DNA of 22,632 bases. Origin: Roseiarcus sp049509635 (lineage in GTDB: Bacteria > Pseudomonadota > Alphaproteobacteria > Rhizobiales > Beijerinckiaceae). Under the pieces are notes generated by a model that worked only from the letters and a program-made list of their open reading frames with translations, was not told where the DNA came from and searched no databases. The stretch is taken from the NCBI GenBank assembly GCA_049509635.1, contig JBEKZS010000066.1:1-22632 (forward strand), written 5' to 3'. Shown in pieces: positions 7,194 through 14,747 of this stretch. Both the position numbers and the translations under genes were made by a program. The first letter of the stretch is position 1, and each line of letters begins with the position of its first letter.

Positions 7194-8198
7194 TCACAGG
7201 TTCAGCACCATCTGCGAGACTCCCGCCGCCGCCCCGCCGACGATCGGCGTGTCGCGCCCCGCGCAGGGCAGCGCCAGATTGGTCTCGGCGCTCGCCGGGT
7301 CGCGGCGGATCGACAGGCTCATCGCATAGCGGCCGTTGGGGCGCTCGCGCAGGGCGATCGGCGTCTGCGAGTCGAAAGCCGCGCCGGCGAGCGGGCCGAG
7401 CGGCATCGGCGCCGGCCCGGAGAAGGCGACCGGCTGCCTCGGCGCGACCCGGCCGGTGACCGCGAGCGTCGCGCCGGCGGCGCCGAGGAAGACGTAGCGC
7501 CAGATCGTCGCGCGCGCCTCGAGCGCCACGACATAGAGCGGCGGCGCGGCCGGCGGGACGCCGCCGGCGGCGAGATCGGCGAGGCCGAACAATTCGACGA
7601 CGCCCCACGGCGCCGGCGCGGCGGCGTCGCCGAGATAGAAGGCGAGCGCGGCGGCGCCGTCGATGCGCAGATCGTAGCGGCCCTCGCCGAGCGCGCGCAG
7701 GTCGAGCGTCAGCGTGTCGAATTCGCCCGCCGGCGCGGGGCCGGCCCAGGCCGTCGCGCCGTCGCGCGCGCGCACGATCGCGAGCGCGGCGCCCCGGCGC
7801 GGCGCCGGGAAGGCATGGGAAAACGCCCGCGTCTTCAGCGCCACCCGCTCGCCCGCCAGGACCGGCTCGCCCGCCGCCGCCGCGCCCAGATTGCTGTAGT
7901 AGGCGAGCGAGCCGGGCGTCCAGTCGGCGGCGGTGTAGCTGGCGAAATAGGGATCCTCGCAGGTCAGCGCGAAGGCGAGCGGCGTCGCCGCGTCGAGGCC
8001 GGCGACGTGCAGCCCCGTCTCGTCGAGGCCGGCGTGGATCGCGCCGCCGCCGCGGGCGCCGCGCAGCAGGCAGCGATGGCGGCGCATCAGGCGCCGGCAT
8101 TCGGCGGTCGGCGTCATCGTCAGCGCGCGCGCGAGGCCGTCCTCGAAGTAGCTGTGCCGGCAGGCGAGCGCGGCGAGCGGGCGAAAGGAGATCCGCAT
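7194..8198 (-). CDS. Conserved hypothetical protein of eCIS gene clusters
   Basis: The 334-residue product has no motif of known enzymatic function. Recognisable blocks are RHSYFEDG (14-21), LTPTAECRRLMRRH-like text near 27-41, ALTCEDPYFASYT (77-89), SLAYYSNLG (97-105), ARATIWRYVFLG (229-239 region) and AFDSQTPIALRERPNGR (274-290). From memory this order (DYF, then DPYF.NYT, YYSNL, YWRYY and SD..IPL.ERP) recurs in unnamed proteins of contractile-injection clusters, but I could not search for it. The start at 8198 has GGGG seven bases upstream; the longer frame from 8381 adds 61 basic residues and crosses the probable sheath promoter, so it is rejected. The gene is convergent with the effector gene and divergent from the sheath operon. 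No signal peptide or membrane segment is seen. Confidence 0.72.
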   Translation of the reverse strand: MRISFRPLAALACRHSYFEDGLARALTMTPTAECRRLMRRHRCLLRGARGGGAIHAGLDETGLHVAGLDAATPLAFALTCEDPYFASYTAADWTPGSLAYYSNLGAAAAGEPVLAGERVALKTRAFSHAFPAPRRGAALAIVRARDGATAWAGPAPAGEFDTLTLDLRALGEGRYDLRIDGAAALAFYLGDAAAPAPWGVVELFGLADLAAGGVPPAAPPLYVVALEARATIWRYVFLGAAGATLAVTGRVAPRQPVAFSGPAPMPLGPLAGAAFDSQTPIALRERPNGRYAMSLSIRRDPASAETNLALPCAGRDTPIVGGAAAGVSQMVLNL

Positions 8199-8302
8199 GA
8201 AGGTACCCCGTTCCCGGCGGCGCCGGGCGGGCGCGCGGGCGCACAGCATGGATCGCGTCACGCGGCGGGTAAAGAAACTTTTTCTACCGTGACGTTTTGG
8301 CC

Positions 8303-8330
8303 TTGGCAGGAAGCCGAAGTTCGGCATAAG
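8303..8330 (+). promoter_or_regulatory. Candidate sigma-70 promoter of the eCIS structural operon
   Basis: TTGGCA (8303-8308) and CATAAG (8325-8330) are separated by 16 bases, matching the TTGACA and TATAAT consensus at five and four positions. Transcription would start near 8337, about 45 bases before the sheath ATG. An unusually AT-rich patch (8271-8285) lies upstream in otherwise very GC-rich DNA and could act like an UP element. Confidence 0.45.
8313..8325. promoter_or_regulatory. Perfect palindrome GCCGAA-G-TTCGGC inside the promoter spacer
   Basis: A perfect 6+1+6 inverted repeat occupies nearly all the space between the proposed -35 and -10 of the sheath operon. That is a classic position for a repressor, or for a MerR-type activator. 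The one-base centre is too tight for an RNA hairpin, so a DNA-binding site is the simpler reading. No regulator gene for it is identified in the window. Confidence 0.45.
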
Positions 8331-8381
8331 TTGAAGGCGCTTCCGTACCGGCGGCGTTTTGCGAACGAGGGCAGCGCGCAT

Positions 8382-10085
8382 ATGGCACAGCTCAAGACCC
8401 CCGCCGTGTACATCAACGAAATCGCCGGCTTCACCAATTCCGTCGTCGAGGTCGAGACGGCGGTGCCGGCGTTCATCGGCTATACCGAGAAGGCGACGCA
8501 GGGCTCGCGCAGCCTGAAAAACCTGCCGTTCCGCATCTCGGGCATGTCAGAGTTCCTGACCTACTTCGGCGGGGCGCCGCAGACGCAATTCGATCTCGCC
8601 GACAATCCCGTGTTCGACACCAGCGCCGCCACGCCGAACCGGTCGTCGTTCGTGTTCACCGAACCGAACGCGCAGCCGATCGCCAATGCGGAGGCCGACA
8701 CCTATCAGGCGCATACGCGCCATTATCTCTATTATTCGCTGCAGCTGTTCTTCGACAACGGCGGGGGATCCTGCTTCATCGTCAGCGTCGGCTCCTACGC
8801 CGACGCGATCAAGCGGGACGATCTGGAGGCGGGCCTCACCGCGCTGATCGCCGAGCCGGTGCCCACGATGATCGTCGCGCCCGATGCAATGAGCCTGTCC
8901 CGGCAGGATTGCACCGCGCTTTCCGCTAGGATTCTCGCGCATTGCTCGACGCTCAAGAGCCGGGTCGCGATCCTCGATGTGTTCGGCGGCGAGACGCCGA
9001 TCAACGCGGATCCGAGCCCGATCGAGGCGTTCCGCAACGGCATCGGCACGGTCGGGCTCGACTATGGCGCGGCCTACTACCCCTGGATCGAGACCTCGAT
9101 CGTCGAGGCCGAGGACATCGACCCGAGCTTCCTGACGCCGGCCGCGCTGACCACCGTCGTCGGCAAGCTGAACGACTATGTGAAGAGCATCGCCGACCCC
9201 AAGGGCCAGGCGGTGCTGCAGAATTTCGTCACCCATCTCATGCCGACGCCGGCCCCGGCGCCGGCGCTGCCCGCCGGGGGCGGCGCCAATCCGCCCGCGC
9301 CCGGTCCCGCGCCAAATCCGGCGCCGCCCGCGACGGGCGGCGGCAATCCGCCCGCACCCGGTCCCGCGCCGGCTCCCGCCCCCAATCCGGCGCCGGCGCC
9401 AGTCGCGCCGCAGCCGCCGGCGGTGACGCCGCAGCAGGCGCATCAGGCGCTGCTGAACACGGTGCCGTTCTACCGGCCGCTGATGAACGCCCTGCTCGAC
9501 CAGGTCAACCTGCTGCCGCCCTCGGGCGCCATAGCCGGCGTCTACGCGCGGACCGATTTCACCCGCGGCGTGTTCAAGGCGCCGGCCGGCACGAGCATCC
9601 TGTCGGCGGTCAAGCCGATGGTCGCGGTGACCGACGACGACCAGCAGGATCTCAACGTCCCGCTCGACGGCAAGGCGATCAACGCGATCCGCACCGTGCC
9701 GGGCTACGGGGTCATGGTCTGGGGCGCGCGCACGCTCAACGGCAACAGCCAGGATACGCGCTACGTCAACGTCCGCCGCACGTTGATCATGCTCGAGCAA
9801 TCGATCAAGGCCGCCGCGCAGGCGTTCATGTTCGAGCCGAACACGGCGACCACCTGGGTCTCGGTCGAGAGCATGATCAGCAACTTCCTCACCAACCAGT
9901 GGAAGGCCGGCGCGCTGTTCGGCGCGACGCCGGCGCAGGCGTTCAGCGTCGGCGTCGGACTCGGCGTCACCATGACCGCCGACGACATACTCGACGGCTA
10001 CCTGAAGGTGCTGGTCAAGGTGGCGGTCGTGCGGCCGGCCGAGTTCATCTTGCTGACGTTCCAGCAGACAATGCCGACTTCTTGA
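8382..10085 (+). CDS. Contractile tail sheath protein (Afp2-like)
   Basis: The 567-residue protein is the contractile sheath that surrounds the tube and drives it into the target. It opens with AQLKTPAVYINEIAGFTNSV and VETAVPAFIGYTEKA, the standard sheath N-terminus, and ends with the conserved C-terminal domain (about 360-567): GVYARTDFTRGVFKAPAG, IRTVPGYGVMVWGARTL, DTRYVNVRRTLIMLEQSI and the final LVKVAVVRPAEFI. An unusual Pro/Ala/Gly-rich insert lies at about 288-347. Only one sheath gene is seen, whereas Afp and PVC carry three. The start at 8382 has GAGGG ten bases upstream; the reading frame is open far upstream but there it lies antisense to the 7194-8198 gene. It heads the structural operon, with tube 1 following after 37 bases. 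Confidence 0.95.
   Translation: MAQLKTPAVYINEIAGFTNSVVEVETAVPAFIGYTEKATQGSRSLKNLPFRISGMSEFLTYFGGAPQTQFDLADNPVFDTSAATPNRSSFVFTEPNAQPIANAEADTYQAHTRHYLYYSLQLFFDNGGGSCFIVSVGSYADAIKRDDLEAGLTALIAEPVPTMIVAPDAMSLSRQDCTALSARILAHCSTLKSRVAILDVFGGETPINADPSPIEAFRNGIGTVGLDYGAAYYPWIETSIVEAEDIDPSFLTPAALTTVVGKLNDYVKSIADPKGQAVLQNFVTHLMPTPAPAPALPAGGGANPPAPGPAPNPAPPATGGGNPPAPGPAPAPAPNPAPAPVAPQPPAVTPQQAHQALLNTVPFYRPLMNALLDQVNLLPPSGAIAGVYARTDFTRGVFKAPAGTSILSAVKPMVAVTDDDQQDLNVPLDGKAINAIRTVPGYGVMVWGARTLNGNSQDTRYVNVRRTLIMLEQSIKAAAQAFMFEPNTATTWVSVESMISNFLTNQWKAGALFGATPAQAFSVGVGLGVTMTADDILDGYLKVLVKVAVVRPAEFILLTFQQTMPTS
9288..9370 (+). repeat. Direct repeat encoding the Pro-rich sheath insert
   Basis: Two 26-base copies (9288-9313 and 9345-9370) differ at one base and start 57 bases apart, so each unit is 19 codons and the frame is kept. 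They encode NPPAPGPAP followed by NPAPPATGGG in the first unit and by APAPNPAPAP in the second. This is probably an in-frame duplication within a flexible linker. Confidence 0.85.
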
Positions 10086-10122
10086 GCCGGACGAGCGCCG
10101 GCAATCAGTTCGGGAGTGATCG

Positions 10123-10584
10123 ATGGCAGACGACGGTTCCGCCCAGGGCAGCACTTGGCCGCTTCCGAAATTCTATTTCTCGGTCGACATCGCCGACGTC
10201 GGCACCAACCTGCCGTTCCAGGAGGTCACGGGCCTCGACGCCGAAGCCCAGGTCATCGAATACCGCGCCGGCAACAGCAAGGCGTTTTCGACGATCAAGA
10301 TGCCGGGCATCGTCAAGTCCGGCAACGTGACGCTCAAGAAGGGCGTGTTCGTCAAGGACAACAAGTTCTGGGACTGGTTCAACCAGCGCAAGATGAACCT
10401 GATCAAGCGCAGCGCGATCACCATCAAGCTGCTCGATCAGGACGCCAACCCGACGATGACCTGGACGCTGACCAACGCCTGGCCGACCAAGATCACCTCG
10501 ACCGACCTCAAGGCCGACGGCAACGAGGTCGCCGTCGAAACCATCGAGATCGCGCACGAAGGCGTGACGATCGCCAATAAATAG
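10123..10584 (+). CDS. Tail tube protein 1 (Afp1-like, phage gp19 family)
   Basis: The 153-residue product is an inner-tube protein that stacks as hexamers inside the sheath. Family signs are the opening WPLPKFYFSVDIADVG, FQEVTGLDAEAQVIEYRAGN (33-52), KMPGIVKSGNVTLKKGVF and the helix-strand segment WDWFNQRKMN, ending in EVAVETIEIAHEGVTI. This is the layout of the phage T4 gp19-like conserved phage tail region proteins. Length is normal. GGGAG lies six bases before the ATG. Because it directly follows the sheath and has the typical major-tube sequence, I take it as the main tube subunit; tube 2 follows after eight bases. Confidence 0.94.
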   Translation: MADDGSAQGSTWPLPKFYFSVDIADVGTNLPFQEVTGLDAEAQVIEYRAGNSKAFSTIKMPGIVKSGNVTLKKGVFVKDNKFWDWFNQRKMNLIKRSAITIKLLDQDANPTMTWTLTNAWPTKITSTDLKADGNEVAVETIEIAHEGVTIANK

Positions 10585-10592
10585 GCCGCGCC

Positions 10593-11066
10593 GTGGCGCC
10601 GTATCCGCTCGTCAGTTTCTACTTCAGCGTCAACGTCGCCGGCACGGGGAGCCCGGACGCCGGCTTCCTCGAGGCTTCGGGCTTCAACGCGGAGCGCGAG
10701 GTCGAGGAGGTCGTCGAGGGCGGCGAGAACCGCTTCGTCCATCGCCTTCCCACCAAGATGAAATACGGCAATCTCGTGCTGAAGCGCGGGTTCGTCGGCC
10801 GCTCGACCGCGCTGTTCGAATGGTGCAAGGCGACGATCGAGTCCGATCTGGGCAAGCCGATCCGTCCGCGCGACATCAAGGTGTCCCTGCTCGACGTCAA
10901 GGACAATCCTATGGTCAGCTGGGATTTCGTCCGCGCATGGCCGGTCAAGATGGACGTCTCGAACTTCAATGCGAAGGAGAGCGAGATCGCCGTCGAGACG
11001 CTCGAATTCGCGTTCGCCTACCTTCAGCGGGGCTTCGTCGCGGGCAACGCCGGCCAGGGTCCGTAG
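10593..11066 (+). CDS. Tail tube protein 2 (Afp5-like, phage gp19 family)
   Basis: The 157-residue product is a second, divergent gp19-family tube protein (SFYFSVNVAGTG, FLEASGFNAEREVEEVVEGG, LPTKMKYGNLVLKRGFVG, NPMVSWDFVRAWPVKMDV, EIAVETLEFAFAYLQRG). In Afp and PVC particles a second tube protein forms the ring joining the tube to the spike and baseplate, and I infer that role here. It uses a GTG start eight bases after the tube 1 stop; the shared -FYFSV- N-terminus supports this start. It is followed by the largest gap within the operon. Confidence 0.92.
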   Translation: MAPYPLVSFYFSVNVAGTGSPDAGFLEASGFNAEREVEEVVEGGENRFVHRLPTKMKYGNLVLKRGFVGRSTALFEWCKATIESDLGKPIRPRDIKVSLLDVKDNPMVSWDFVRAWPVKMDVSNFNAKESEIAVETLEFAFAYLQRGFVAGNAGQGP

Positions 11067-11135
11067 CGGTCTGCGCCGAACGGATCGCCGCGGGCTGCGG
11101 CGCCGCCGCGACCGGAGATGGGGGTCACGATGCGT

Positions 11136-11145
11136 TTGTCGACAA
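11136..11145. other. Gap in the eCIS operon (11067-11268) with one short palindrome
   Basis: The 202-base stretch between tube 2 and the small DUF5908-like gene is the longest non-coding interval in the operon. All frames give only short arginine-rich or broken readings. The one feature I see is the perfect ten-base palindrome TTGTCGACAA at these positions. No hairpin with a T run and no clear promoter was found. Confidence 0.25.
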
Positions 11146-11257
11146 GTTCGTGAGCGCCGCGCGGCGGCCGTCGTGCGCGCGGGGACGGCGGCAGGGGCGA
11201 GGCGCCTTGGACGGGTTTGACGCGGACCTTGGTCGCAGGCCGCGCCCGTGAGCCTAC

Positions 11258-11262
11258 AGGAG
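11258..11262 (+). promoter_or_regulatory. Ribosome binding site of the small DUF5908-like gene
   Basis: AGGAG lies six bases before the ATG at 11269. It decides for that start over the GTG at 11248, which would translate through the site itself. Confidence 0.7.
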
Positions 11263-11268
11263 TATCCG

Positions 11269-11430
11269 ATGCCGGTCGAAATCAGGGAAATCAACATTGG
11301 GGCGGAGGTCGTCGACGAGCCGAAGCCGGCGCCGGCGCAGGCCGCCGACACCGAGGCGCTGCGCGCGGAGATTCTCGCCGATTGCGCCGAACTCATCAGG
11401 AAGGCGCTCGACCGCCTCGGCGAACGCTGA
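11269..11430 (+). CDS. Small DUF5908-like eCIS protein (Afp6 position)
   Basis: The 53-residue protein starts MPVEIREINIGAEV, which fits the N-terminus of DUF5908 proteins (MPVEIREL.I.A.V) that sit between tube and LysM-adaptor genes in many contractile-injection clusters. The middle is Pro/Ala-rich (18-27) and the C-terminal part (28-51) is a probable amphipathic helix, LRAEILADCAELIRKALDRL. Its function is not established; its place corresponds to afp6. A strong ribosome site and normal codon use support it as real despite its size. The next gene starts 12 bases after its stop. Confidence 0.8.
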   Translation: MPVEIREINIGAEVVDEPKPAPAQAADTEALRAEILADCAELIRKALDRLGER

Positions 11431-11442
11431 GAGCGCGGCCCC

Positions 11443-12132
11443 ATGCTCAAGAAACTGGTGGTGCTCGCGTTCGAGGACGACAAGTATCGCAAGACCGCCG
11501 GCCGGTTCGAGGCGCAGATCAATCCCGATCGCTATTCCGAGTCGCTCGCCGTCGAATTCGACACCAAGCAGAAAGTGAATCCGGTCGGCGTCACCGCCCG
11601 ATACACCGGCCAGGGCCCGCGCAACCTCAACCTCAGTTTCGTCCTCGACGACACCGGGGTCGTGGCGGAACCGGCCAATTCGCAAGCCATGACCGTGGTC
11701 GACCGGATCAAGGCGTTCAAGGCCGTCGCCTATGATTTCGACGGCGCGATCCATCGTCCGCGCTACCTGCGGGTGCTCTGGGGCTCGCTCAAGTTCGATT
11801 GCGTCCTCAGCCGGATGGATATCGACTATACGCTGTTCAGCCCGACCGGCCGGCCCCTGCGCGCGGTCATGAAGGCGGATTTCCTCCACTACGCCTCGGC
11901 CGACAAGATGGAATTGGAGGGGCGCAAGAAATCGGCCGACCTCACCCATGCCCGGCGCGTCGCCGCGGGGGACACGCTGCCGCTGATGTGCCATCGCATC
12001 TACGGCGACAGCACGCTGTACCTCGAGGTCGCCGCGCTCAACAACCTCACCAATTTCCGCCGTCTCGTCGCCAACCAGGTGATCCAGTTCCCGCCGAAGG
12101 CCGGACTGCGCGGCGCCGGGACGAGGCGCTGA
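11443..12132 (+). CDS. LysM-containing tube/baseplate adaptor (Afp7-like)
   Basis: The 229-residue product matches the CIS tube family. It has an N-terminal domain with FEAQINPDRYSESLAVEFD (22-40) and TARYTGQGPRNLNLSFVLDD (51-70), a middle with YLRVLWGSLKFDCVLSRMDIDYTLF, and a C-terminal LysM-like segment (about 172-218: VAAGDTLPLMCHRIYGD, ALNNLTNFRRL and IQFPP). In Afp and PVC the equivalent protein links the tube and spike, as gp53-type LysM proteins do in phage baseplates. Length is typical. The stop is one base before the start of the spike gene, suggesting coupled translation. Confidence 0.92.
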   Translation: MLKKLVVLAFEDDKYRKTAGRFEAQINPDRYSESLAVEFDTKQKVNPVGVTARYTGQGPRNLNLSFVLDDTGVVAEPANSQAMTVVDRIKAFKAVAYDFDGAIHRPRYLRVLWGSLKFDCVLSRMDIDYTLFSPTGRPLRAVMKADFLHYASADKMELEGRKKSADLTHARRVAAGDTLPLMCHRIYGDSTLYLEVAALNNLTNFRRLVANQVIQFPPKAGLRGAGTRR

Positions 12133-12133
12133 A

Positions 12134-13921
12134 ATGCCCGCCGCGCCCGAGCTCGGGAATATCGATCTGGTTTCGGCGGTCGTGCTGATCGGCGGCGAGG
12201 CGATCAGCGACGCGATCCAGATCCTGCGGATCGAGACGGTCAAGCACGTCAACCGGATTCCCTATGCGATCCTGACCTTCCTCGACGGCAGCGTCGCGCA
12301 GGAGACGTTCAAGCACAGCGAGGCCGACACCTTCGTCCCCGGCAACGCCGTCGAGATCAAGCTCGGCTACCACGACAGCGACGCCTCGGTGTTCAAGGGC
12401 GTCATCGTCAAGCATGCGGTCCAGGTCACGCGCGCGCGCGAGTGCCGGCTCGTCGTCACCTGCAGCGACAAGGCCGTCGCCATGACGACGGTGCGCAACA
12501 GGGGGCAGTTCCTCGGCAAGAGCGACGACGCCGCGCTGAAGAGCCTGATCGAGAGCCACGGCCTGACCGCCGACGTCGCGCGGCTCGGCGGCGAACACGA
12601 GCAGATGGTCCAGTATTTCGCCAGCGACTGGGACTATCTGGTCTGTCGCGCGGAGGCCAATGGCGCCCTCGTCATCGCGGATGGCGGCGCCGTTTCGGTG
12701 AAGCCGCCCGCGTTCGACAGCCCTGCGCTCTCGTTCGGCTTCGGCCTGACGGTCATCGACGTCGACATCGAGATGGATGCGCGCTCGCAATATGAGAAGG
12801 TCGAGGCGCAGACCTGGGACCCCGCGGCGCAGGCGCTGACCAGCCAGACGGCGAGCGAACCGAGCTGGAGCGGGCAGGGCAACATTTCCGGCGCGACGCT
12901 CGCCAAGGTGCTGAAATCGGCGTCCGGACTCCAGTCGGCGGGCCTGCCGACCGGCGACGGGCTCAAGACCTGGGCGGACGCCTCGCTCCTGAAGTCGCGG
13001 CTGGCGCGCATCCGCGGCCGCGCCGCGATCGTCGGCAACGGCCAGTTGCAGCCGGGCCAGATGGTCGAGCTCGACGGTCTGGGCGCGCGCTTCGACGGCA
13101 ATGCTTTCGTCTCGGGCGTCCGGCATTCGGTCGATGGCGGGGTCTGGCGGACCGAGGTTTCGTTCGGCTTGCCGAACGCCTGGTTCGGCCAGCCGCCCGA
13201 CCTGATCGGGCCGCCGCCGGCGGGCGGGCTGGTCCCGGCCGCGCAGGGGCTGCAGATCGGCAAGGTCAAGCAGATCCACGACGATCCCGCCGGTCAGCGC
13301 CGGGTGAAGGTCTCCATTCCGCTGCTGGCGACCGACGACGACGCGATCTGGATGCGTCTGGCCAGCCCCTATGCGACCTCGGGCGCCGGCGTCTATTTCA
13401 TGCCCGAGATCGACGACGAGGTGGTCGTCGGGTTCCTGAACGGCGATCCCGCCGCGCCGGTCGTGATCGGCTCGCTGCACAGCGGCGCGCGCAAGGCGCC
13501 CTACGTTCCCGACCAGAAGAACGAGACCAAGGCCGTCGTCACCAACAGCCAGCTCAAGCTGATCTTCGACGACGAGAAGAAGTTCATCCGCGCGGAGACG
13601 CCGGGCGGCCACTACGTGCTGATCAATGACGAGGACGCCTCGATCACCATCAAGGACACCACCGGCAACAAGATGCTGATGAACAAGAGCGGCATTGCCC
13701 TGACTTCGCCGGGCGACATCACGATCACCGCGACCGGCGCCATGAAAATCACCGGCGACGCCGGCGTCACCATCCATTCGCCGGCGGACGTCAAGATCTC
13801 CGGCCTGAACGCCAGCATGACCGCGGACCTGAAGCTGTCCGCGCAGGCCCAGGTTCAGGCCGAACTGAAGGCCGCGGCGGGAGAGGTCACGATCCAGGGC
13901 CTCGTCGTGATGATCAATTGA
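12134..13921 (+). CDS. VgrG-like central spike protein (Afp8-like)
   Basis: The 595-residue product forms the trimeric spike at the tube tip. The N-terminal gp27-like region (1-330) includes IETVKHVNRIPYAILTFLDG, VEIKLGYHDSDASVFKGVIV and FASDWDYLVCRAEANGALVI, a VgrG signature. A gp5-like OB domain lies at about 375-450 (IGKVKQIHDDPAGQRRVKVS, YFMPEIDDEVVVGFLNGDP, PVVIGSLHSG). From about 480 the protein turns into a beta-helical needle rich in K/T/I repeats (ITIKDTTGNKMLM, SPGDITITATGAMKITGDAG). There is no extra C-terminal effector domain, so it looks structural. PAAR follows after nine bases and should cap the needle. Confidence 0.95.
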   Translation: MPAAPELGNIDLVSAVVLIGGEAISDAIQILRIETVKHVNRIPYAILTFLDGSVAQETFKHSEADTFVPGNAVEIKLGYHDSDASVFKGVIVKHAVQVTRARECRLVVTCSDKAVAMTTVRNRGQFLGKSDDAALKSLIESHGLTADVARLGGEHEQMVQYFASDWDYLVCRAEANGALVIADGGAVSVKPPAFDSPALSFGFGLTVIDVDIEMDARSQYEKVEAQTWDPAAQALTSQTASEPSWSGQGNISGATLAKVLKSASGLQSAGLPTGDGLKTWADASLLKSRLARIRGRAAIVGNGQLQPGQMVELDGLGARFDGNAFVSGVRHSVDGGVWRTEVSFGLPNAWFGQPPDLIGPPPAGGLVPAAQGLQIGKVKQIHDDPAGQRRVKVSIPLLATDDDAIWMRLASPYATSGAGVYFMPEIDDEVVVGFLNGDPAAPVVIGSLHSGARKAPYVPDQKNETKAVVTNSQLKLIFDDEKKFIRAETPGGHYVLINDEDASITIKDTTGNKMLMNKSGIALTSPGDITITATGAMKITGDAGVTIHSPADVKISGLNASMTADLKLSAQAQVQAELKAAAGEVTIQGLVVMIN

Positions 13922-13930
13922 GGAGCCGTC

Positions 13931-14230
13931 ATGCCGCCCGCCGCCCGCATCACCGACCTGCACATCTGCCCGATGGCGACGCCCGGGCTCCCGCCGATCC
14001 CGCACGTCGGCGGTCCGGTCATCGGGCCCGGCGTGCCGACCGTCCTGATCGGCAAGCTGCCGGCGGCGGTGGTCGGCGACATGGCGGTGTGCGTCGGACC
14101 GCCCGACAGCTTTCCCAAGGGCTCGACGACCGTGTTGATCGGCAAGCGGCCGGCGCTGCGGGTCGGCGATATCTCGGCGCATGGCGGACTCGTGCCGGTC
14201 GGATTTCCGACCGTCATCATCGGAGGCTAG
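13931..14230 (+). CDS. PAAR-repeat spike tip protein (Afp10-like)
   Basis: The 99-residue protein has the PAAR layout: PPAARITDLHICPMATPG at the start and two copies of TVLIGK-PA--VGD (37-50 and 67-80). H11, H25, C54 and H84 fit the three-His, one-Cys zinc site that sharpens the tip of the spike. There is no extension carrying a toxin. It follows the spike gene and its stop overlaps the ribosome site region of the gp25 gene. In Afp the PAAR gene comes after the gp25 gene; here the two are in the opposite order. Confidence 0.94.
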   Translation: MPPAARITDLHICPMATPGLPPIPHVGGPVIGPGVPTVLIGKLPAAVVGDMAVCVGPPDSFPKGSTTVLIGKRPALRVGDISAHGGLVPVGFPTVIIGG

Positions 14231-14232
14231 CC

Positions 14233-14652
14233 ATGGACCAGAGTCGCCCCTTTCTGGGCCGCGGCTGGGCGTTCCCGCCGGAGTTCGACCTGCGGTCGGG
14301 AAGCGTGCGGATGGTCGAAGCGGATGTGGACATCCATCAGAGCCTCGAAATCCTGTTCTCGACCAAGCCCGGCGAGCGGGTGATGGAGCCCGACTACGGC
14401 TGCGACCTCACCGCCCATGTGTTCGACGCGATGGACGAGACGACGCTGACCCATCTGAAGACGATCATAGCGGACGCGATCCTCTATTTCGAGCCGCGCA
14501 TCGTCCTCGAGGACGTCACGTTCGACACCACCGACATCGCCGACGGCGTGTTGCTGATCGACGTCGTCTACTGGATCGAGATGACCAACTCGCGCAGCAA
14601 TCTGGTCATCCCCTACTACTTCCTGGAGGGAACTCTCGCGCGTCTGGAATGA
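14233..14652 (+). CDS. Baseplate wedge protein, gp25 family (Afp9-like)
   Basis: The 139-residue product carries the gp25/TssE-type signature: DVDIHQSLEILFSTKPGERV (31-50) then MEPDYGCDL (51-59), with the conserved Glu of PGER that holds the wedge to the sheath. A further typical segment is HLKTIIADAILYFEPRIVLE. In contractile systems this protein attaches the first sheath ring to the baseplate. A strong GGAGG (14222-14226) six bases upstream fixes the start. The stop overlaps an in-frame ATG of the next frame (ATGA at 14649), but I prefer a later start for that gene. Confidence 0.94.
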   Translation: MDQSRPFLGRGWAFPPEFDLRSGSVRMVEADVDIHQSLEILFSTKPGERVMEPDYGCDLTAHVFDAMDETTLTHLKTIIADAILYFEPRIVLEDVTFDTTDIADGVLLIDVVYWIEMTNSRSNLVIPYYFLEGTLARLE

Positions 14653-14747
14653 GCCCATGCCCGGCGCCGTGGCCGGCCGGCGCCGGACGGGACCACCGGC
14701 CGACGACCAAGCCCGAGTTCTCGAGACTTCAGCGAAAAGGCCAGGAG

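Noticed and set aside
7185..8381. N-terminal extension of the sheath reading frame by about 400 codons
   Set aside because: Antisense to the 7194-8198 gene and not sheath-like; the conserved sheath N-terminus begins at 8382.
11248..11268. GTG start giving a seven-residue longer DUF5908-like protein
   Set aside because: It would translate through the AGGAG site and spoil the conserved MPVEIRE N-terminus.
12047..14182. Minus-strand open frame of 711 codons opposite the spike and PAAR genes
   Set aside because: Shadow of well-supported plus-strand genes, low-complexity product, no ribosome site or family match.
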